From Pseudomonadota bacterium (lineage in GTDB: Bacteria; Pseudomonadota; Gammaproteobacteria; Burkholderiales; Burkholderiaceae_C): a stretch of 60,598 nucleotides of DNA. The stretch is from contig JAVHYA010000014.1 in the NCBI GenBank assembly GCA_031119395.1, forward strand, positions 16,625 through 77,222, in the 5' to 3' direction. The notes beneath the pieces are model-generated. The model did not search any database. It saw only the letters and a list, made by a program, of their open reading frames with translations, and had not been told where the DNA came from. The stretch's first letter is position 1. The number at the start of each line of letters is the position of its first letter. Both the position numbers and the translations under genes were made by a program. This document shows, one piece after another, positions 12,212 through 21,342 of the stretch.

Positions 12212-13009
12212 ATGACTTCCGCACTCCAACTCTCTGCCTCCCAGGGTCGCGACCGTTTCCATGGCCGCGTCGTCATCGTCACCGGCGCCGGATCGGGCAT
12301 CGGCGAAGCCATCGCGCGCCGCTTCTCGGCCGAAGGCGCGCACGTCGTGCTGGCCGGCGACCATGCCGACAAGCTCGGGAAGGTGGCGGCCGACCTGCCG
12401 TCCGAACGAACGCTGGTGCACCAGGCCGACGTGGCGGACCTGGCGCAGGTCGAGGCCCTGGTCGAGGCCACGGTCCAGCGCTTCGGCGGCCTGCATGTGC
12501 TGGTCAACAACGCCGGCATCGCGCCCGAGGGCGACGCCACCAAGGCGTCGGTCGAGGATTTCCAGCGCACGCTCGCGGTCAATGCCGGCGGCGTCTTCAA
12601 CGGTGCCAAGGCGGCGATGCCGCACCTGGAGCGCAGCCGCGGCTGCATCGTCAACACGGCCTCCGTGTCGGGGCTCGGCGGCGACTGGGGACTGGTGGCC
12701 TACAACGCGTCCAAGGGCGCGGTCGTCAACCTGACCCGCGCGATGGCGCTGGACCATGGCGGCCAGGGCGTGCGGGTGAACGCGGTCTGCCCCAGCCTGA
12801 CCTTCACCCCGATGACGGCCGACATGAAGGACGACCCGGACACCATGGCACGCTTCAAGGACCGCATCCCGCTGGGCCGCGGTGCCGACCCGGCCGAGGT
12901 GGCCTCGGTGGTCGCCTTCCTGGCCAGCGACGACGCCAGCTTCGTCAACGGCGCGCTGGTGCCCGTGGACGGCGGTCTGACGGCGTCGAACGGCCAGCCG
13001 CGGATGTGA
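12212..13009 (+). CDS. SDR family NAD(P)-dependent oxidoreductase
   Basis: This 265-residue classical short-chain dehydrogenase has the cofactor motif TGAGSGIG (residues 24-31), NNAG (99-102), and the catalytic tetrad parts S151/S153, Y164 and K168 in YNASK. The C-terminal VDGG motif is present (VPVDGGLTASNGQPRM). An acidic or small residue after the second strand would decide NAD versus NADP; here the context AGDHADK suggests NAD. The frame opens earlier, but the ATG at 12212 gives the natural start. It lies downstream of the amidase on the same strand and may act on the amidase product, which is a guess from position only. Confidence 0.9.
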   Translation: MTSALQLSASQGRDRFHGRVVIVTGAGSGIGEAIARRFSAEGAHVVLAGDHADKLGKVAADLPSERTLVHQADVADLAQVEALVEATVQRFGGLHVLVNNAGIAPEGDATKASVEDFQRTLAVNAGGVFNGAKAAMPHLERSRGCIVNTASVSGLGGDWGLVAYNASKGAVVNLTRAMALDHGGQGVRVNAVCPSLTFTPMTADMKDDPDTMARFKDRIPLGRGADPAEVASVVAFLASDDASFVNGALVPVDGGLTASNGQPRM

Positions 13010-13030
13010 CAGGGCGCTGGCGCACCGCCG

Positions 13031-13390
13031 TCATGGCGCGGCCGGTGGGGTCGGGAGGCGGCGCCGGGCCGTCCGCTCGTCCGCAGCCTGCGGCTTGATG
13101 CTCTCGACCCATTGCGCCACCTCGCGCAGCCGGGCCACGGCGTCGCGCGCCCGTTTCCTTTCCGCCGCGCTGGCGTCCTCTTGGAGGCCGATCAGCGCAT
13201 CGGTCAGCCAGCCGATCTGCCGACCGTAGCTGTAGCGTTCGACGGCCCGGCACTCCACCTCGACGTTCGAGGAGCCCGGTCCGGCAAGGGCCTTGACGAT
13301 GGTGCGCGTGTCGACCACCTGGTGCCAGTCGCCGCCGCCGGGCCAACGGTAGACCGGGGCATAGGACACATTCCAGAACAAGGGAAACAT
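13031..13390 (-). CDS. Hypothetical protein
   Basis: A 119-residue protein of unknown function starting MFPLFWNVSYAPVYRWPGGG, with an aromatic N-terminus and a basic, helical C-terminal half (residues 65-110) containing AAERKRARDAVARLREVAQW. No clear signal peptide is seen. The ATG at 13390 is preceded by AGGAGCG at proper distance, which argues against the longer frame starting at 13459. It is convergent with the dehydrogenase. Not recognised. Confidence 0.5.
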   Translation of the reverse strand: MFPLFWNVSYAPVYRWPGGGDWHQVVDTRTIVKALAGPGSSNVEVECRAVERYSYGRQIGWLTDALIGLQEDASAAERKRARDAVARLREVAQWVESIKPQAADERTARRRLPTPPAAP

Positions 13391-13489
13391 CGGACGCTCC
13401 TGTCGCGTGGGTCGGGAGTCCGATGGTGGCGTGCGGCACGCCATCGTGCCATCCGCCATTCGATGGATCGCTGCGCGGCGCGCGGGGCC

Positions 13490-14839
13490 TCAGCGCAGCT
13501 TCTTGACCAGCACCTGGCTCTTGCGGTCCCAGTTGTATTTCTTCTTGCGCGCCTCGGGCAGCCAGTCGGGATTGACCTGCTGGAAGCCACGCTTGATGAA
13601 CCAGTGCATGGTGCGGGTGGTCAGCACGAAGATGCTGTCCAGGCCCGCCGCGCGGGCGCGGTGCTCGATGCGCTTGAGCAGCTTCTCGCCGTCGCCCTGG
13701 CCCTGCGACTGGGGCGACACCGTGAGCGCCGCCATCTCCGCCGTCTTCGCCTCGGGGTAGGGGTAGAGCGCGGCGCAGCCGAAGATCACGCCGTCGTGTT
13801 CCACCACCGTGTACTGGTGGATGTCGCGCTCGATCTCGGTGCGGCTGCGCTTGACCAGCGTGCCGTCGCGCTCGAAGGGCTCGATCAGCTGCAGGATGCC
13901 GCCGATGTCGTCGACCTCGGCCTCGCGCACCGATTCCAGCTTCTCGTCGATCACCATGGTGCCGATGCCGTCGTGCACATAGATCTCGAGCAGCAGTGCG
14001 CCGTCGACGGCGAAGGGCAGGATGTGGTTGCGCTCCACGCCGGCCTCGCAGGCCTTGACGCAGTGCTGCAGGTAGAAGGCCGTGTCCGTGGGGCGCTGGG
14101 CGGGTGCCAGCGTGGTCAGCAGCTGGCGGGCGGTGTCCAGCGGCAGCTCGGTGTCGATGGGGTTGTCCTCGCTCACCGGCTGGTTCACGTCCAGCGGGAT
14201 GCCGGGAATCTCGGTCAGGAAGATCAGCTTGTCGGCCTGGATGGAGATGGCCACGCTGGTGGCGACTTCCTCCATCGTGAGGTTGAAGGCCTCCCCGGTC
14301 GGCGAGAAGCCGAAGGGCGACATCAGCACCATCGCACCGAAGTCCAGCGTGCGCCGGATGCCCGCCACGTCGACCTTGCGCACCAGGCCCGAATGCTGGA
14401 AGTCCACGCCGTCGACCACGCCCACCGGGCGTGCGGTGATGAAGTTGCCCGAGATCATGCGCACCGTCGAACCCGCCATCGGCGTGTTGGGCAGGCCCTG
14501 GCTGAAGGCGGCCTCGATCTCGTAGCGCAGCTGGCCGGCGGCTTCCTGCGCGCAATCCAGTGCCACCTCGTCGGTGATGCGGATGCCGTGCGAGTACTTC
14601 GCCTCGTGGCCCTTGGCGCGCAGCTGCTCGTTCACCTGCGGGCGGAAGCCGTGCACCAGCACGATCTTCACGCCCATCGACTGGATCAGCGCCAGGTCCT
14701 GCGCGATCGACGGCAGCTTGCCCGCCGCGATGGCCTCGCCCGCCACCGCCACCACGAAGGTCTTGCCCCGGTGCGTGTGGATGTAGGGCGCCACCGAGCG
14801 GAACCAGGGGACGAAGGTGAAATTGAAGACGGCGGACAT
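13490..14839 (-). CDS. argA: Amino-acid N-acetyltransferase (N-acetylglutamate synthase)
   Basis: This 449-residue enzyme acetylates glutamate to start arginine synthesis. Residues about 20-290 form an amino acid kinase-like domain (VLVHGFRPQVNEQL near 62, the HGIRITDE segment and GIPLDVN), which in ArgA binds arginine for feedback control. Residues 305-449 form a GNAT acetyltransferase domain with the acetyl-CoA loop QSQGQGDGEKLLKRIE. The frame is open for more than 1000 codons upstream because of base composition, but the ATG at 14839 gives the canonical start MSAVFNFTFVPWFRSVAPYI. It is divergent from hrpA. Confidence 0.95.
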   Translation of the reverse strand: MSAVFNFTFVPWFRSVAPYIHTHRGKTFVVAVAGEAIAAGKLPSIAQDLALIQSMGVKIVLVHGFRPQVNEQLRAKGHEAKYSHGIRITDEVALDCAQEAAGQLRYEIEAAFSQGLPNTPMAGSTVRMISGNFITARPVGVVDGVDFQHSGLVRKVDVAGIRRTLDFGAMVLMSPFGFSPTGEAFNLTMEEVATSVAISIQADKLIFLTEIPGIPLDVNQPVSEDNPIDTELPLDTARQLLTTLAPAQRPTDTAFYLQHCVKACEAGVERNHILPFAVDGALLLEIYVHDGIGTMVIDEKLESVREAEVDDIGGILQLIEPFERDGTLVKRSRTEIERDIHQYTVVEHDGVIFGCAALYPYPEAKTAEMAALTVSPQSQGQGDGEKLLKRIEHRARAAGLDSIFVLTTRTMHWFIKRGFQQVNPDWLPEARKKKYNWDRKSQVLVKKLR

Positions 14840-15202
14840 GAGGGCGAGCGGGGCTGGCGGGGGCGGGGACGGCGAGACGAAGCGCGGATTGTCCATGAAG
14901 CGCCCGGCGGGCGTGGGCAGGCGCTCTGCGCCGATCGGGCCGCCCGGCCATGCGGCGCGGCGCGGGCGCGCTTGCCCGCAGGGCATCGTAACGTCTGTTA
15001 CGAGTTTGCCGCCGATGCCCGCCGGGCGTGCGCTGCGGGCCGATCGCACTCGGGTGCCGGCCTGCCTGCCGTGCCTTGGCTGCGGGCCAGGCGGCCCGGC
15101 CGCGTCGCACGGGCGCCACGCAGCCGGCCCGGATGTCCGGCCAAAGATAATCGCCGGCTCGCTTGCGGCCACGCCTGCCGCCCCCACCTGATCCCTTCCC
15201 GA
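14840..15202. other. argA-hrpA divergent intergenic region
   Basis: This 363-base region has no supported gene. It must hold the promoters of both neighbours. A GATAAT hexamer at 15146-15151 on the plus strand is a candidate -10 for hrpA, 51 bases before its ATG. A variant family A repeat lies at 14988-15053, and a weaker partial resemblance to the same GC stem lies at about 14898-14942. Confidence 0.5.
14988..15053 (+). repeat. Family A repeat, variant copy A3
   Basis: The first hairpin reads GTAAC-GTCT-GTTAC instead of the usual GCTAT/ATAGC, followed by a GC stem around GCCCGCCGGGCG, then GCGCTGCGGGCCGATCGCACT. Copy A5 has the same overall plan and tail but yet another first stem, so the two form a variant subgroup. 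Confidence 0.6.
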
Positions 15203-18200
15203 ATGCCCGCGCTCGACATCCAGTTCCCCGAATCGCTTCCCGTCAGCGCCAAGCGCGACGACATCGCGGCCGCCATCGCGGCCCACCAGGTGGTGATCGT
15301 GTGCGGCGAGACCGGCTCGGGCAAGACCACCCAACTGCCGAAGATCGCCCTGGCGCTGGGCCGCGGCAAGCTCAATGCGCCACCCGGCCGCGGCCGCCTC
15401 ATCGGCCACACCCAGCCGCGGCGCATCGCCGCCAGCTCGGTGGCCAAGCGCATCGCCGAGGAGCTGAAGACGCCGCTGGGCGACGTGGTGGGCTACAAGG
15501 TCCGCTTCCAGGACCGCCTGTCGCGGGACGCGTCGGTGAAGCTGATGACCGACGGCATCCTGCTGGCCGAGACGCAGACCGACCCGCTGCTCAAGGCCTA
15601 CGACACGCTGATCATCGACGAGGCGCACGAACGCTCGCTGAACATCGACTTCCTGCTGGGCTACCTGAAGGAAATCCTGCCGCGGCGGCCGGACCTGAAG
15701 CTGATCGTGACTTCGGCGACCATCGATGCGGACCGCTTCGCCGAGCACTTCGCGTCGGCGAAGGGCAAGGCACCGGTCATCTACGTCTCGGGCCGCACCT
15801 TCCCGGTGGAGATGCGCTGGCGGCCCTTCGAGGAGTCGCGCGACTTCGACCTCAACGACGCGATCGCCGACGGCGTGGACGAACTGTGGGCCGGCGGCGT
15901 GGGCGGCGACATCCTGGTCTTCCTGCCGGGCGAGCGGGAGATCCGCGAGGCGGCCGATCACCTGCGCAAGCACCTGGCGCACAGCCCGGTGCTGCGCAAC
16001 GCGGAGGTGCTGCCCTTGTTCGCCCGGCTGAGCCAGGCCGAGCAGGACCGCATCTTCGACGGCCACACGGGCCGGCGCATCGTCCTGGCGACCAACGTGG
16101 CCGAGACCTCGCTGACGGTGCCGGGCATCCGCTACGTGATCGACGCCGGCACGGCACGGGTGAAGCGCTACGCCTTCCGCAGCAAGGTCGAGCAGCTGAT
16201 GGTCGAGCCCGTCAGCCAGGCGGCGGCCAACCAGCGCGCGGGCCGCTGCGGCCGGGTGGCCAACGGCATCTGCATCCGCCTCTACGACGAGAAGGACTTC
16301 AACAGCCGGCCGCGCTTCACCGACCCGGAAATCCTTCGCTCGTCGCTGGCGGGCGTGATCCTGCGCATGAAGTCGCTGCACCTGGGCGACGTGGGGCGCT
16401 TTCCCTTCCTGGAGGCGCCGTCGGGGCGGGCGATCGCCGACGGCTACCAGCTGCTCAACGAGCTGGGCGCGGTGGACGAGGCCAACGAGCTCACGCCCAT
16501 CGGCGCCGAACTGGCCAAGCTGCCGCTCGACCCGCGCGTGGGCCGCATGATCCTGGAGGCGCGCAGCCGCGGCGCGCTGCAGGAAGTGCTGGTGATCGCC
16601 GCCGCGATGAGCGTGCAGGACGTGCGCGACCGCCCGCTCGAGGCCCAGCAGCAGGCCGACCAGGCCCATGCCAAGTTCGACGACGAGCGAAGCGAGTTCA
16701 GCGGCTACCTGACGCTGTGGAAGTGGCTGCACGATGCGCGCGGCGGCGCGCCCGTGGCGCAGACGCGGCGCGAGATGCAGGCGCGGGTGCAGGGACCGAA
16801 GAAGGCGAGTGCGGCGGTGCTGCCCGTGGCGCAACGGATGGCCGCGGCCGCGCCGGCGCCGGCACCCGACCCGGCCACGCCCACCCACAAGCTCAGCAAC
16901 CGCCAGTACGAACAGCTGCTGCGCCAGAACTTCATCAGCGTGCGGCGCGTGCGCGAGTGGCGCGACATCCATTCGCAGCTGCTCACGGTCGTCACCGAGC
17001 ACAAGTGGAAGCTGAACACCGCGCCTGCCGGGTACGAGGCGGTGCACAAGTCCATGCTCGCCGGCCTGCTGGGCAACATCGGCTGGAAGATGGACGAGGA
17101 GGCGGGCTCGTCCTCCGGCGAATACCTGGGCGCACGCGGCATCAAGTTCCACCGCCATCCCGGCGCCCACCTGCGCAAGCGGCCGGGCCGCTGGATCGTG
17201 TGCGCCGAGCTGGTCGAGACCACGCGCCTCTTCGGCCGCGGCATCGCCAACATCGAGCCGCAGTGGATCGAGGAGGTCGCGGGCCACCTGCTCAAGAAGC
17301 AGCTGCTCGACCCCCACTGGGAGAAGAAGGACGCGCGCGTGGCCGCCTTCGAGCGCGCCACGCTGTACGGCCTGGTGGTCTACAGCGGCCGGCGCGTGGA
17401 CTTCGCCAAGGTCGACCTGCCGGCGGCGCGCGAGATCTTCCTGCGCGAGGCGCTGGTGGCGGGCGACTGGGAGACGAAGCTGCCCTTCCTCACCGCCAAC
17501 CGCAAGCTGGTGCGCGAGGTCGAAGGCCTGGAGCACAAGTCGCGCCGGCAGGACGTGCTGGTGGACGACGCGCTGATCTACGCCTTCTACGACGCACACG
17601 TGCCGGCCGAGCTCGCCAACGGCCAGGCCTTCGAGCAGTGGTACCGCGACGCCGCGAAGGCCCAGCCGCGCCTGCTGTTCCTCACGCGCGAGGAGCTGAT
17701 GCGCCATCAGGCGGCCGGCATCACGACGCAGGCCTTCCCGCCCACCGTCAAGCTGGGCGGCGTGGACTGCGCGGCCAGCTACCTGCACGAGCCCGGCGAT
17801 CCGAAGGACGGGCTGACGGTGACGGTGCCGCTGTTCGTGCTCAACCAGGTGAGCGAGGAGCGCTGCGAATGGCTGGTGCCCGGCATGCTCAAGGACAAGA
17901 TCCAGGCGCTGCTCAAGAGCCTGCCGCAGCGTCCGCGTTCGCGCTTCGTGCCGCTGCCGGAGTCGGCCGCGCGGCTGAACGACGCGCTCTCGGCGCCGGA
18001 AGCCTTCGGCCGCGGCGCGCTGACGGACGCGCTGCTCAAGCGGGTGCGCGACGAGACCAGCCTGGACGTCAAGCGGGCCGACTTCAAGCTCGACATGCTG
18101 GCGCCGCACCTGTTCATGAACCTGCGCGTGGTCGACGAGCATGGCCGGCAGCTGGGCATGGGGCGCAACCTCGGCGCGCTGAAGGGCGAGCTGGGCGCCC

Positions 18201-19219
18201 AGGCGCGCGGCGCCTTCCAGGCGCTGGCAGGCCTGCGGGCGCGGCCGTCCGCGAGTTCAGAGGAAAAACTGCCTGAAACGCCCGTGGGACGGGCGCAGCC
18301 AGCTATCAAAAACGTAGCAGACCAGGCGACTGCACCGGCGACCACCCAGCGCCACACGGCCTGGACCTTCGGCGAACTGCCCGAGTTGATGGAGGTGCGG
18401 CGCGGCCCGCAGACGCTGATCGGCTTCCCGGCGCTGATCGACGGCGGCGACGCCGTGACCATCGAGGTGTTCGACGAGCCGGAGGTTGCCGCGGCGAAGC
18501 ACCGGGCCGGCCTGCGCCGGCTGGTGGCGCTGCAGCTCAAGGACGCCCTGAAGTACCTGGAGAAGAACATTCCCGACCTGCAGAAGATGGCGGTGGCCTA
18601 CCTGCAGGTCGGCAAGGCGCCCGACGGGTCGGGCGGCGGCACGCTGGAAGAACTGCGCGCGCAGATCATCGACGTCGCGCTGGACCGCGCCTTCCTGCAG
18701 GACCCGCTGCCCGCGGACGCGGCCGCCTTCCAGCGCCGCGTGGACGAGGGGCGAGGGCGCCTGACGCTGATCGCCAACGAGGTGGCGCGGCTGGCAGGCA
18801 CGATCCTGGCGGAGCATGCGGCGGCGGCGCGCAAGATCAAGGACACCAAGGTCCATCCCGAGGCGGTGAAGGACGCGGCCGAGCAATTGCAGCGGCTCGT
18901 CGGCAAGCGCTTCCTGGCCGACACGCCGTGGGCGCAGTTGCAGCACTTCGCGCGCTACCTGAAGGCCATCGTGCTGCGGCTGGACAAGCTGCGCGCCGAT
19001 CCGGCGCGCGACGCCTCGCGCCTGGCCGAGCTCAAGCCGCAGGAGCAGCGCTACTGGCGCCTCGTGGCCGAGCGCAAGGGCGCGACCGACGAGCGCATGC
19101 TGGAGTTCCGCTGGCTGCTGGAAGAGCTGCGCGTGAGCTTCTTCGCGCAGGAACTGCGCACGCCGCAGCCGGTCAGCCTCAAGCGCCTGGACAAGGCCTG
19201 GCTGCAGATCGCGCACTGA
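15203..19219 (+). CDS. hrpA: ATP-dependent RNA helicase HrpA
   Basis: This 1338-residue DEAH-box helicase matches HrpA in length and order of domains. Walker A GETGSGKTTQ is at residues 35-44, the DEAH box at about 139-142 (IIDEAHERSLNIDF), motif III TSATIDADRF, motif V ATNVAETSLTVPG, and motif VI QRAGRCGR. A helicase-associated and OB region follows, then the long HrpA-specific C-terminus. HrpA is known in E. coli for work on stalled ribosomes and mRNA processing. The frame is open far upstream, but the ATG at 15203 starts MPALDIQFPESLPVSAK as in relatives. Residues about 1019-1040 are encoded by a family A repeat. Confidence 0.94.
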   Translation: MPALDIQFPESLPVSAKRDDIAAAIAAHQVVIVCGETGSGKTTQLPKIALALGRGKLNAPPGRGRLIGHTQPRRIAASSVAKRIAEELKTPLGDVVGYKVRFQDRLSRDASVKLMTDGILLAETQTDPLLKAYDTLIIDEAHERSLNIDFLLGYLKEILPRRPDLKLIVTSATIDADRFAEHFASAKGKAPVIYVSGRTFPVEMRWRPFEESRDFDLNDAIADGVDELWAGGVGGDILVFLPGEREIREAADHLRKHLAHSPVLRNAEVLPLFARLSQAEQDRIFDGHTGRRIVLATNVAETSLTVPGIRYVIDAGTARVKRYAFRSKVEQLMVEPVSQAAANQRAGRCGRVANGICIRLYDEKDFNSRPRFTDPEILRSSLAGVILRMKSLHLGDVGRFPFLEAPSGRAIADGYQLLNELGAVDEANELTPIGAELAKLPLDPRVGRMILEARSRGALQEVLVIAAAMSVQDVRDRPLEAQQQADQAHAKFDDERSEFSGYLTLWKWLHDARGGAPVAQTRREMQARVQGPKKASAAVLPVAQRMAAAAPAPAPDPATPTHKLSNRQYEQLLRQNFISVRRVREWRDIHSQLLTVVTEHKWKLNTAPAGYEAVHKSMLAGLLGNIGWKMDEEAGSSSGEYLGARGIKFHRHPGAHLRKRPGRWIVCAELVETTRLFGRGIANIEPQWIEEVAGHLLKKQLLDPHWEKKDARVAAFERATLYGLVVYSGRRVDFAKVDLPAAREIFLREALVAGDWETKLPFLTANRKLVREVEGLEHKSRRQDVLVDDALIYAFYDAHVPAELANGQAFEQWYRDAAKAQPRLLFLTREELMRHQAAGITTQAFPPTVKLGGVDCAASYLHEPGDPKDGLTVTVPLFVLNQVSEERCEWLVPGMLKDKIQALLKSLPQRPRSRFVPLPESAARLNDALSAPEAFGRGALTDALLKRVRDETSLDVKRADFKLDMLAPHLFMNLRVVDEHGRQLGMGRNLGALKGELGAQARGAFQALAGLRARPSASSEEKLPETPVGRAQPAIKNVADQATAPATTQRHTAWTFGELPELMEVRRGPQTLIGFPALIDGGDAVTIEVFDEPEVAAAKHRAGLRRLVALQLKDALKYLEKNIPDLQKMAVAYLQVGKAPDGSGGGTLEELRAQIIDVALDRAFLQDPLPADAAAFQRRVDEGRGRLTLIANEVARLAGTILAEHAAAARKIKDTKVHPEAVKDAAEQLQRLVGKRFLADTPWAQLQHFARYLKAIVLRLDKLRADPARDASRLAELKPQEQRYWRLVAERKGATDERMLEFRWLLEELRVSFFAQELRTPQPVSLKRLDKAWLQIAH
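18258..18321 (-). repeat. Family A repeat A4 inside hrpA
   Basis: On the minus strand the element reads GCTA-CGTTTTTGA-TAGC, then GCGCCCG-TCCCA-CGGGCG, then TTTCAGGCAGTTTTTCCTC. It is antisense to hrpA and is translated in frame as a short linker (SSEEKLPETPVGRAQPAIKN) between the helicase core and the following domain. Confidence 0.85.
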
Positions 19220-19240
19220 GCGCGGCGGGGCCTGGAGCTT

Positions 19241-19741
19241 TCAGCGCGCGGTGCACTGCAGCGCGCTGCATTCGGCGCGCAGCGTTTCCACCCGGTCGGC
19301 CAGTTCGCGGCCCTGGCGATCGCAGCGTGCCTGGACGGTCGCCAGTTCGTCGTCGAGCGTCTGCTGCTGACCCGGAAAGCGCCCGCTGGTGCCTTCGCGC
19401 CGCGTGCGCAGGCTCGACAACTCCTGTTCGCAAGCCTGGCGGTGCGCGGCCAGCGCGGACTGGGCCGCAGGCAGCAGCGCGCTTTCCAGCTGCGTCTTGC
19501 GCAGCGCGCGGGTGCTGGCTTCCTGGTTGCGTTGGATCTGTTGCGCCCGCTGGCCATCGTCGGGGCCGTTGACCAGGGGCGGCGGGGCGGTGGTGCCGAT
19601 CGACTGTTCCTTGCTGCCCTCGGGACAGCGCTTGTCCTGGAAGCTGATCGTGCCGTTGGGCGCCTCGCAGCGGTACATGGCGAAGGCAGGGCCGGCGAGG
19701 GCGACGCCGAGGCACAGGCAGATCAGGGGAGCGGACTTCAT
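19241..19741 (-). CDS. DUF4124-like secreted protein
   Basis: A 166-residue exported protein. A signal peptide is clear: MKSAPLICLCLGVALAGPAFA, then the mature start MYRCEAPNG. The motif YRCEAPNGTISFQDKRCPEG, with two cysteines, is the DUF4124 pattern found in many betaproteobacterial envelope proteins of unknown role. The rest (residues 70-160) is charged and helical with regularly spaced Arg, Gln and Glu, a likely coiled coil, plus three more cysteines. The frame opens upstream at 19807, but the ATG at 19741 gives the signal peptide. It is convergent with hrpA, whose stop lies 21 bases away. Confidence 0.75.
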   Translation of the reverse strand: MKSAPLICLCLGVALAGPAFAMYRCEAPNGTISFQDKRCPEGSKEQSIGTTAPPPLVNGPDDGQRAQQIQRNQEASTRALRKTQLESALLPAAQSALAAHRQACEQELSSLRTRREGTSGRFPGQQQTLDDELATVQARCDRQGRELADRVETLRAECSALQCTAR

Positions 19742-19807
19742 CGGAACGGGACGGGCGAAGACGGCAACCCTAACCGATGTCGGGCGGCACCGGCGCCGGG
19801 CCGGCAT

Positions 19808-19833
19808 AAAAAAAGCCCGCCGGGTGGCGGGCT
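19808..19833 (-). terminator. Intrinsic terminator after the DUF3309 gene
   Basis: On the minus strand an 8-bp stem AGCCCGCC/GGCGGGCT with a four-base loop is followed by seven T residues. It lies 18 bases beyond the DUF3309 stop codon and would end that transcript. Confidence 0.85.
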
Positions 19834-19851
19834 CGTGGCATGGGATGGCGC

Positions 19852-20007
19852 TTATATGCGGCCCATGAGGAGCAGCACGATCACGATGATGACCACCAGG
19901 CCCAGGCCGCCGCTCGGGCCATAGCCCCAGCTCTTGCTGTAGCCCCAGCTCGGCAGGGCGCCGATCAGCAGAAGGATCAACACGATCAGCAGGACAGTCG
20001 ACAACAT
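19852..20007 (-). CDS. DUF3309 family small membrane protein
   Basis: A 51-residue protein with two hydrophobic segments: residues 2-18 (LSTVLLIVLILLLIGAL) and 35-49 (GLGLVVIIVIVLLLMGR), joined by a glycine- and tryptophan-rich loop (PSWGYSKSWGYGPSGG). This is the DUF3309 pattern, a widespread tiny inner-membrane protein of unknown function. The ATG at 20007 has GGAGAAGC upstream, a good ribosome binding site. It is a stand-alone gene closed by an intrinsic terminator. Confidence 0.8.
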   Translation of the reverse strand: MLSTVLLIVLILLLIGALPSWGYSKSWGYGPSGGLGLVVIIVIVLLLMGRI

Positions 20008-20156
20008 TTTGCTTCTCCAGCAGTTCGAAGAGGCTTCATGTTGCGGCACCCTCGGCGCCCGGTCGGCCGGTGCGCGACGACTCCGCGTGTCAGGGCGGTC
20101 CTGCGACCGTGTCAGCGCGCCCGCTGGCCGATGCAGGAGCGCAGGCGGCGCGCGGC

Positions 20157-21317
20157 TCAGAGCCGTGCCAGGCGATCGAGCGCGGTCTGCAGCGTCTCGT
20201 CCTTCTTCGCGAAGCAGAAGCGCACCACCCGCTGGTCGAAGCCGTCCCCATAGAAGGCCGACAGCGGGATGGCGGCCACGCCGATCTCCGTCGTGAGCCA
20301 CTGGCAGAAGTCGGCCTCGCCCAGGTCGCTCACCGCGGAGATGTCGACGCACTGGAAGTAGCTGCCCTCGCTGCGCAGCAGCTTGAAGCGGGTCTTCGCC
20401 AGGCCGGCCGCGAAGAGGTCGCGCTTGCGCTGGTAGAAGGCGGGCAGCTGCAGGTACGGCGCCGGGTCGGCCATGTAGGCGGCCAGGGCGTGCTGCATCG
20501 GCGTGTTCACGGTGAACACGTTGAACTGGTGCACCTTGCGGAACTCGGCCATCAGCGGCGCCGGCGCGGCGACGTAGCCGACCTTCCAGCCCGTGACGTG
20601 GTAGGTCTTGCCGAAGCTGCTGACGATGAAGCTGCGCGCCGCGAGACCCGGGAAGCGCGCCACGCTCTCGTGCTGCGCGCCGTCGTAGACCATGTGCTCG
20701 TAGACCTCGTCGGCAATGACGAAGATGTCGGTGGGGGCGAGCAGCGCTTCCAGCTGGCGCATCTCGGCCGCCGTCCAGACCGTGGCGCTGGGGTTGTGCG
20801 GCGTGTTGACGATGATGGCGCGGGTCTTCGGCGTGATGGCGGCGGCGATGCGGTCGAAGTCGGGGCGGAAGCTGCCGGGCACCAGCGGCACGCGCACCAC
20901 GGTGCCGCCGGCCAGCTCGATGTTGGGCACGTAGCTGTCGTAGCACGGCTCGAGCACGATCACCTCGTCGCCGGGCCGCACGATGGCGAGGATGGCCGTG
21001 ATGATCGCCTGCGTGGCGCCGGCGGTCACGGTGACCTCGGTCGCCGGGTCGTAGCGGCGGCCGTACATCGCCTCGAGCTTGCCGGCGATCGCGTCGCGCA
21101 GCGCCGGGATGCCGGGCATCGGCGGGTACTGGTTGTGGCCGGCGGCCATGGCGGCGGTCACGTCGTCGAGCAGCCTGGGATCGCAGCCGAAGTCGGGGAA
21201 GCCCTGGCCGAGGTTGACGGCGTTCTTCTCGGCGGCGAGCGCCGACATGACGGTGAAGATGGTGGTGCCGACGGCAGGCAGCTTGGTGCCGGGCAAGGGG
21301 GTGCGGGGAGCGGTCAT
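20157..21317 (-). CDS. PLP-dependent aminotransferase (methionine aminotransferase-like)
   Basis: This 386-residue fold-type I aminotransferase resembles YbdL-type methionine aminotransferases. Signatures are NLGQGFPDF near residue 34, VTAGATQAI near 100, NTPHNPSATVW near 170, IADEVYEHMVYDG near 201 and the PLP lysine in SSFGKTYHVTGWKVGY. The ending LRFCFAKKDETL-like segment (VVRFCFAKKDETLQTALDRL) is also typical. Such enzymes transaminate methionine or its keto acid in methionine salvage, but kynurenine or glutamine activity is possible. It precedes the cysB-like gene in chromosome order; both are on the minus strand and only 25 bases apart, which ties it loosely to sulfur metabolism. Confidence 0.85.
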   Translation of the reverse strand: MTAPRTPLPGTKLPAVGTTIFTVMSALAAEKNAVNLGQGFPDFGCDPRLLDDVTAAMAAGHNQYPPMPGIPALRDAIAGKLEAMYGRRYDPATEVTVTAGATQAIITAILAIVRPGDEVIVLEPCYDSYVPNIELAGGTVVRVPLVPGSFRPDFDRIAAAITPKTRAIIVNTPHNPSATVWTAAEMRQLEALLAPTDIFVIADEVYEHMVYDGAQHESVARFPGLAARSFIVSSFGKTYHVTGWKVGYVAAPAPLMAEFRKVHQFNVFTVNTPMQHALAAYMADPAPYLQLPAFYQRKRDLFAAGLAKTRFKLLRSEGSYFQCVDISAVSDLGEADFCQWLTTEIGVAAIPLSAFYGDGFDQRVVRFCFAKKDETLQTALDRLARL

Positions 21318-21342
21318 GGGACGCAGCAGCGGTGGGGAGGAA

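Noticed and set aside
14898-14942. A second partial family A copy in the argA-hrpA gap
   Set aside because: Only the GC stem resembles the family; the first hairpin is missing and the tail match is weak, so chance similarity in GC-rich DNA cannot be excluded.
13490-18142. A 1550-codon minus-strand frame running through hrpA into argA
   Set aside because: Only the last 449 codons are argA. The upstream part is antisense to hrpA without recognisable domains; it is open because of codon bias, not a fusion protein.
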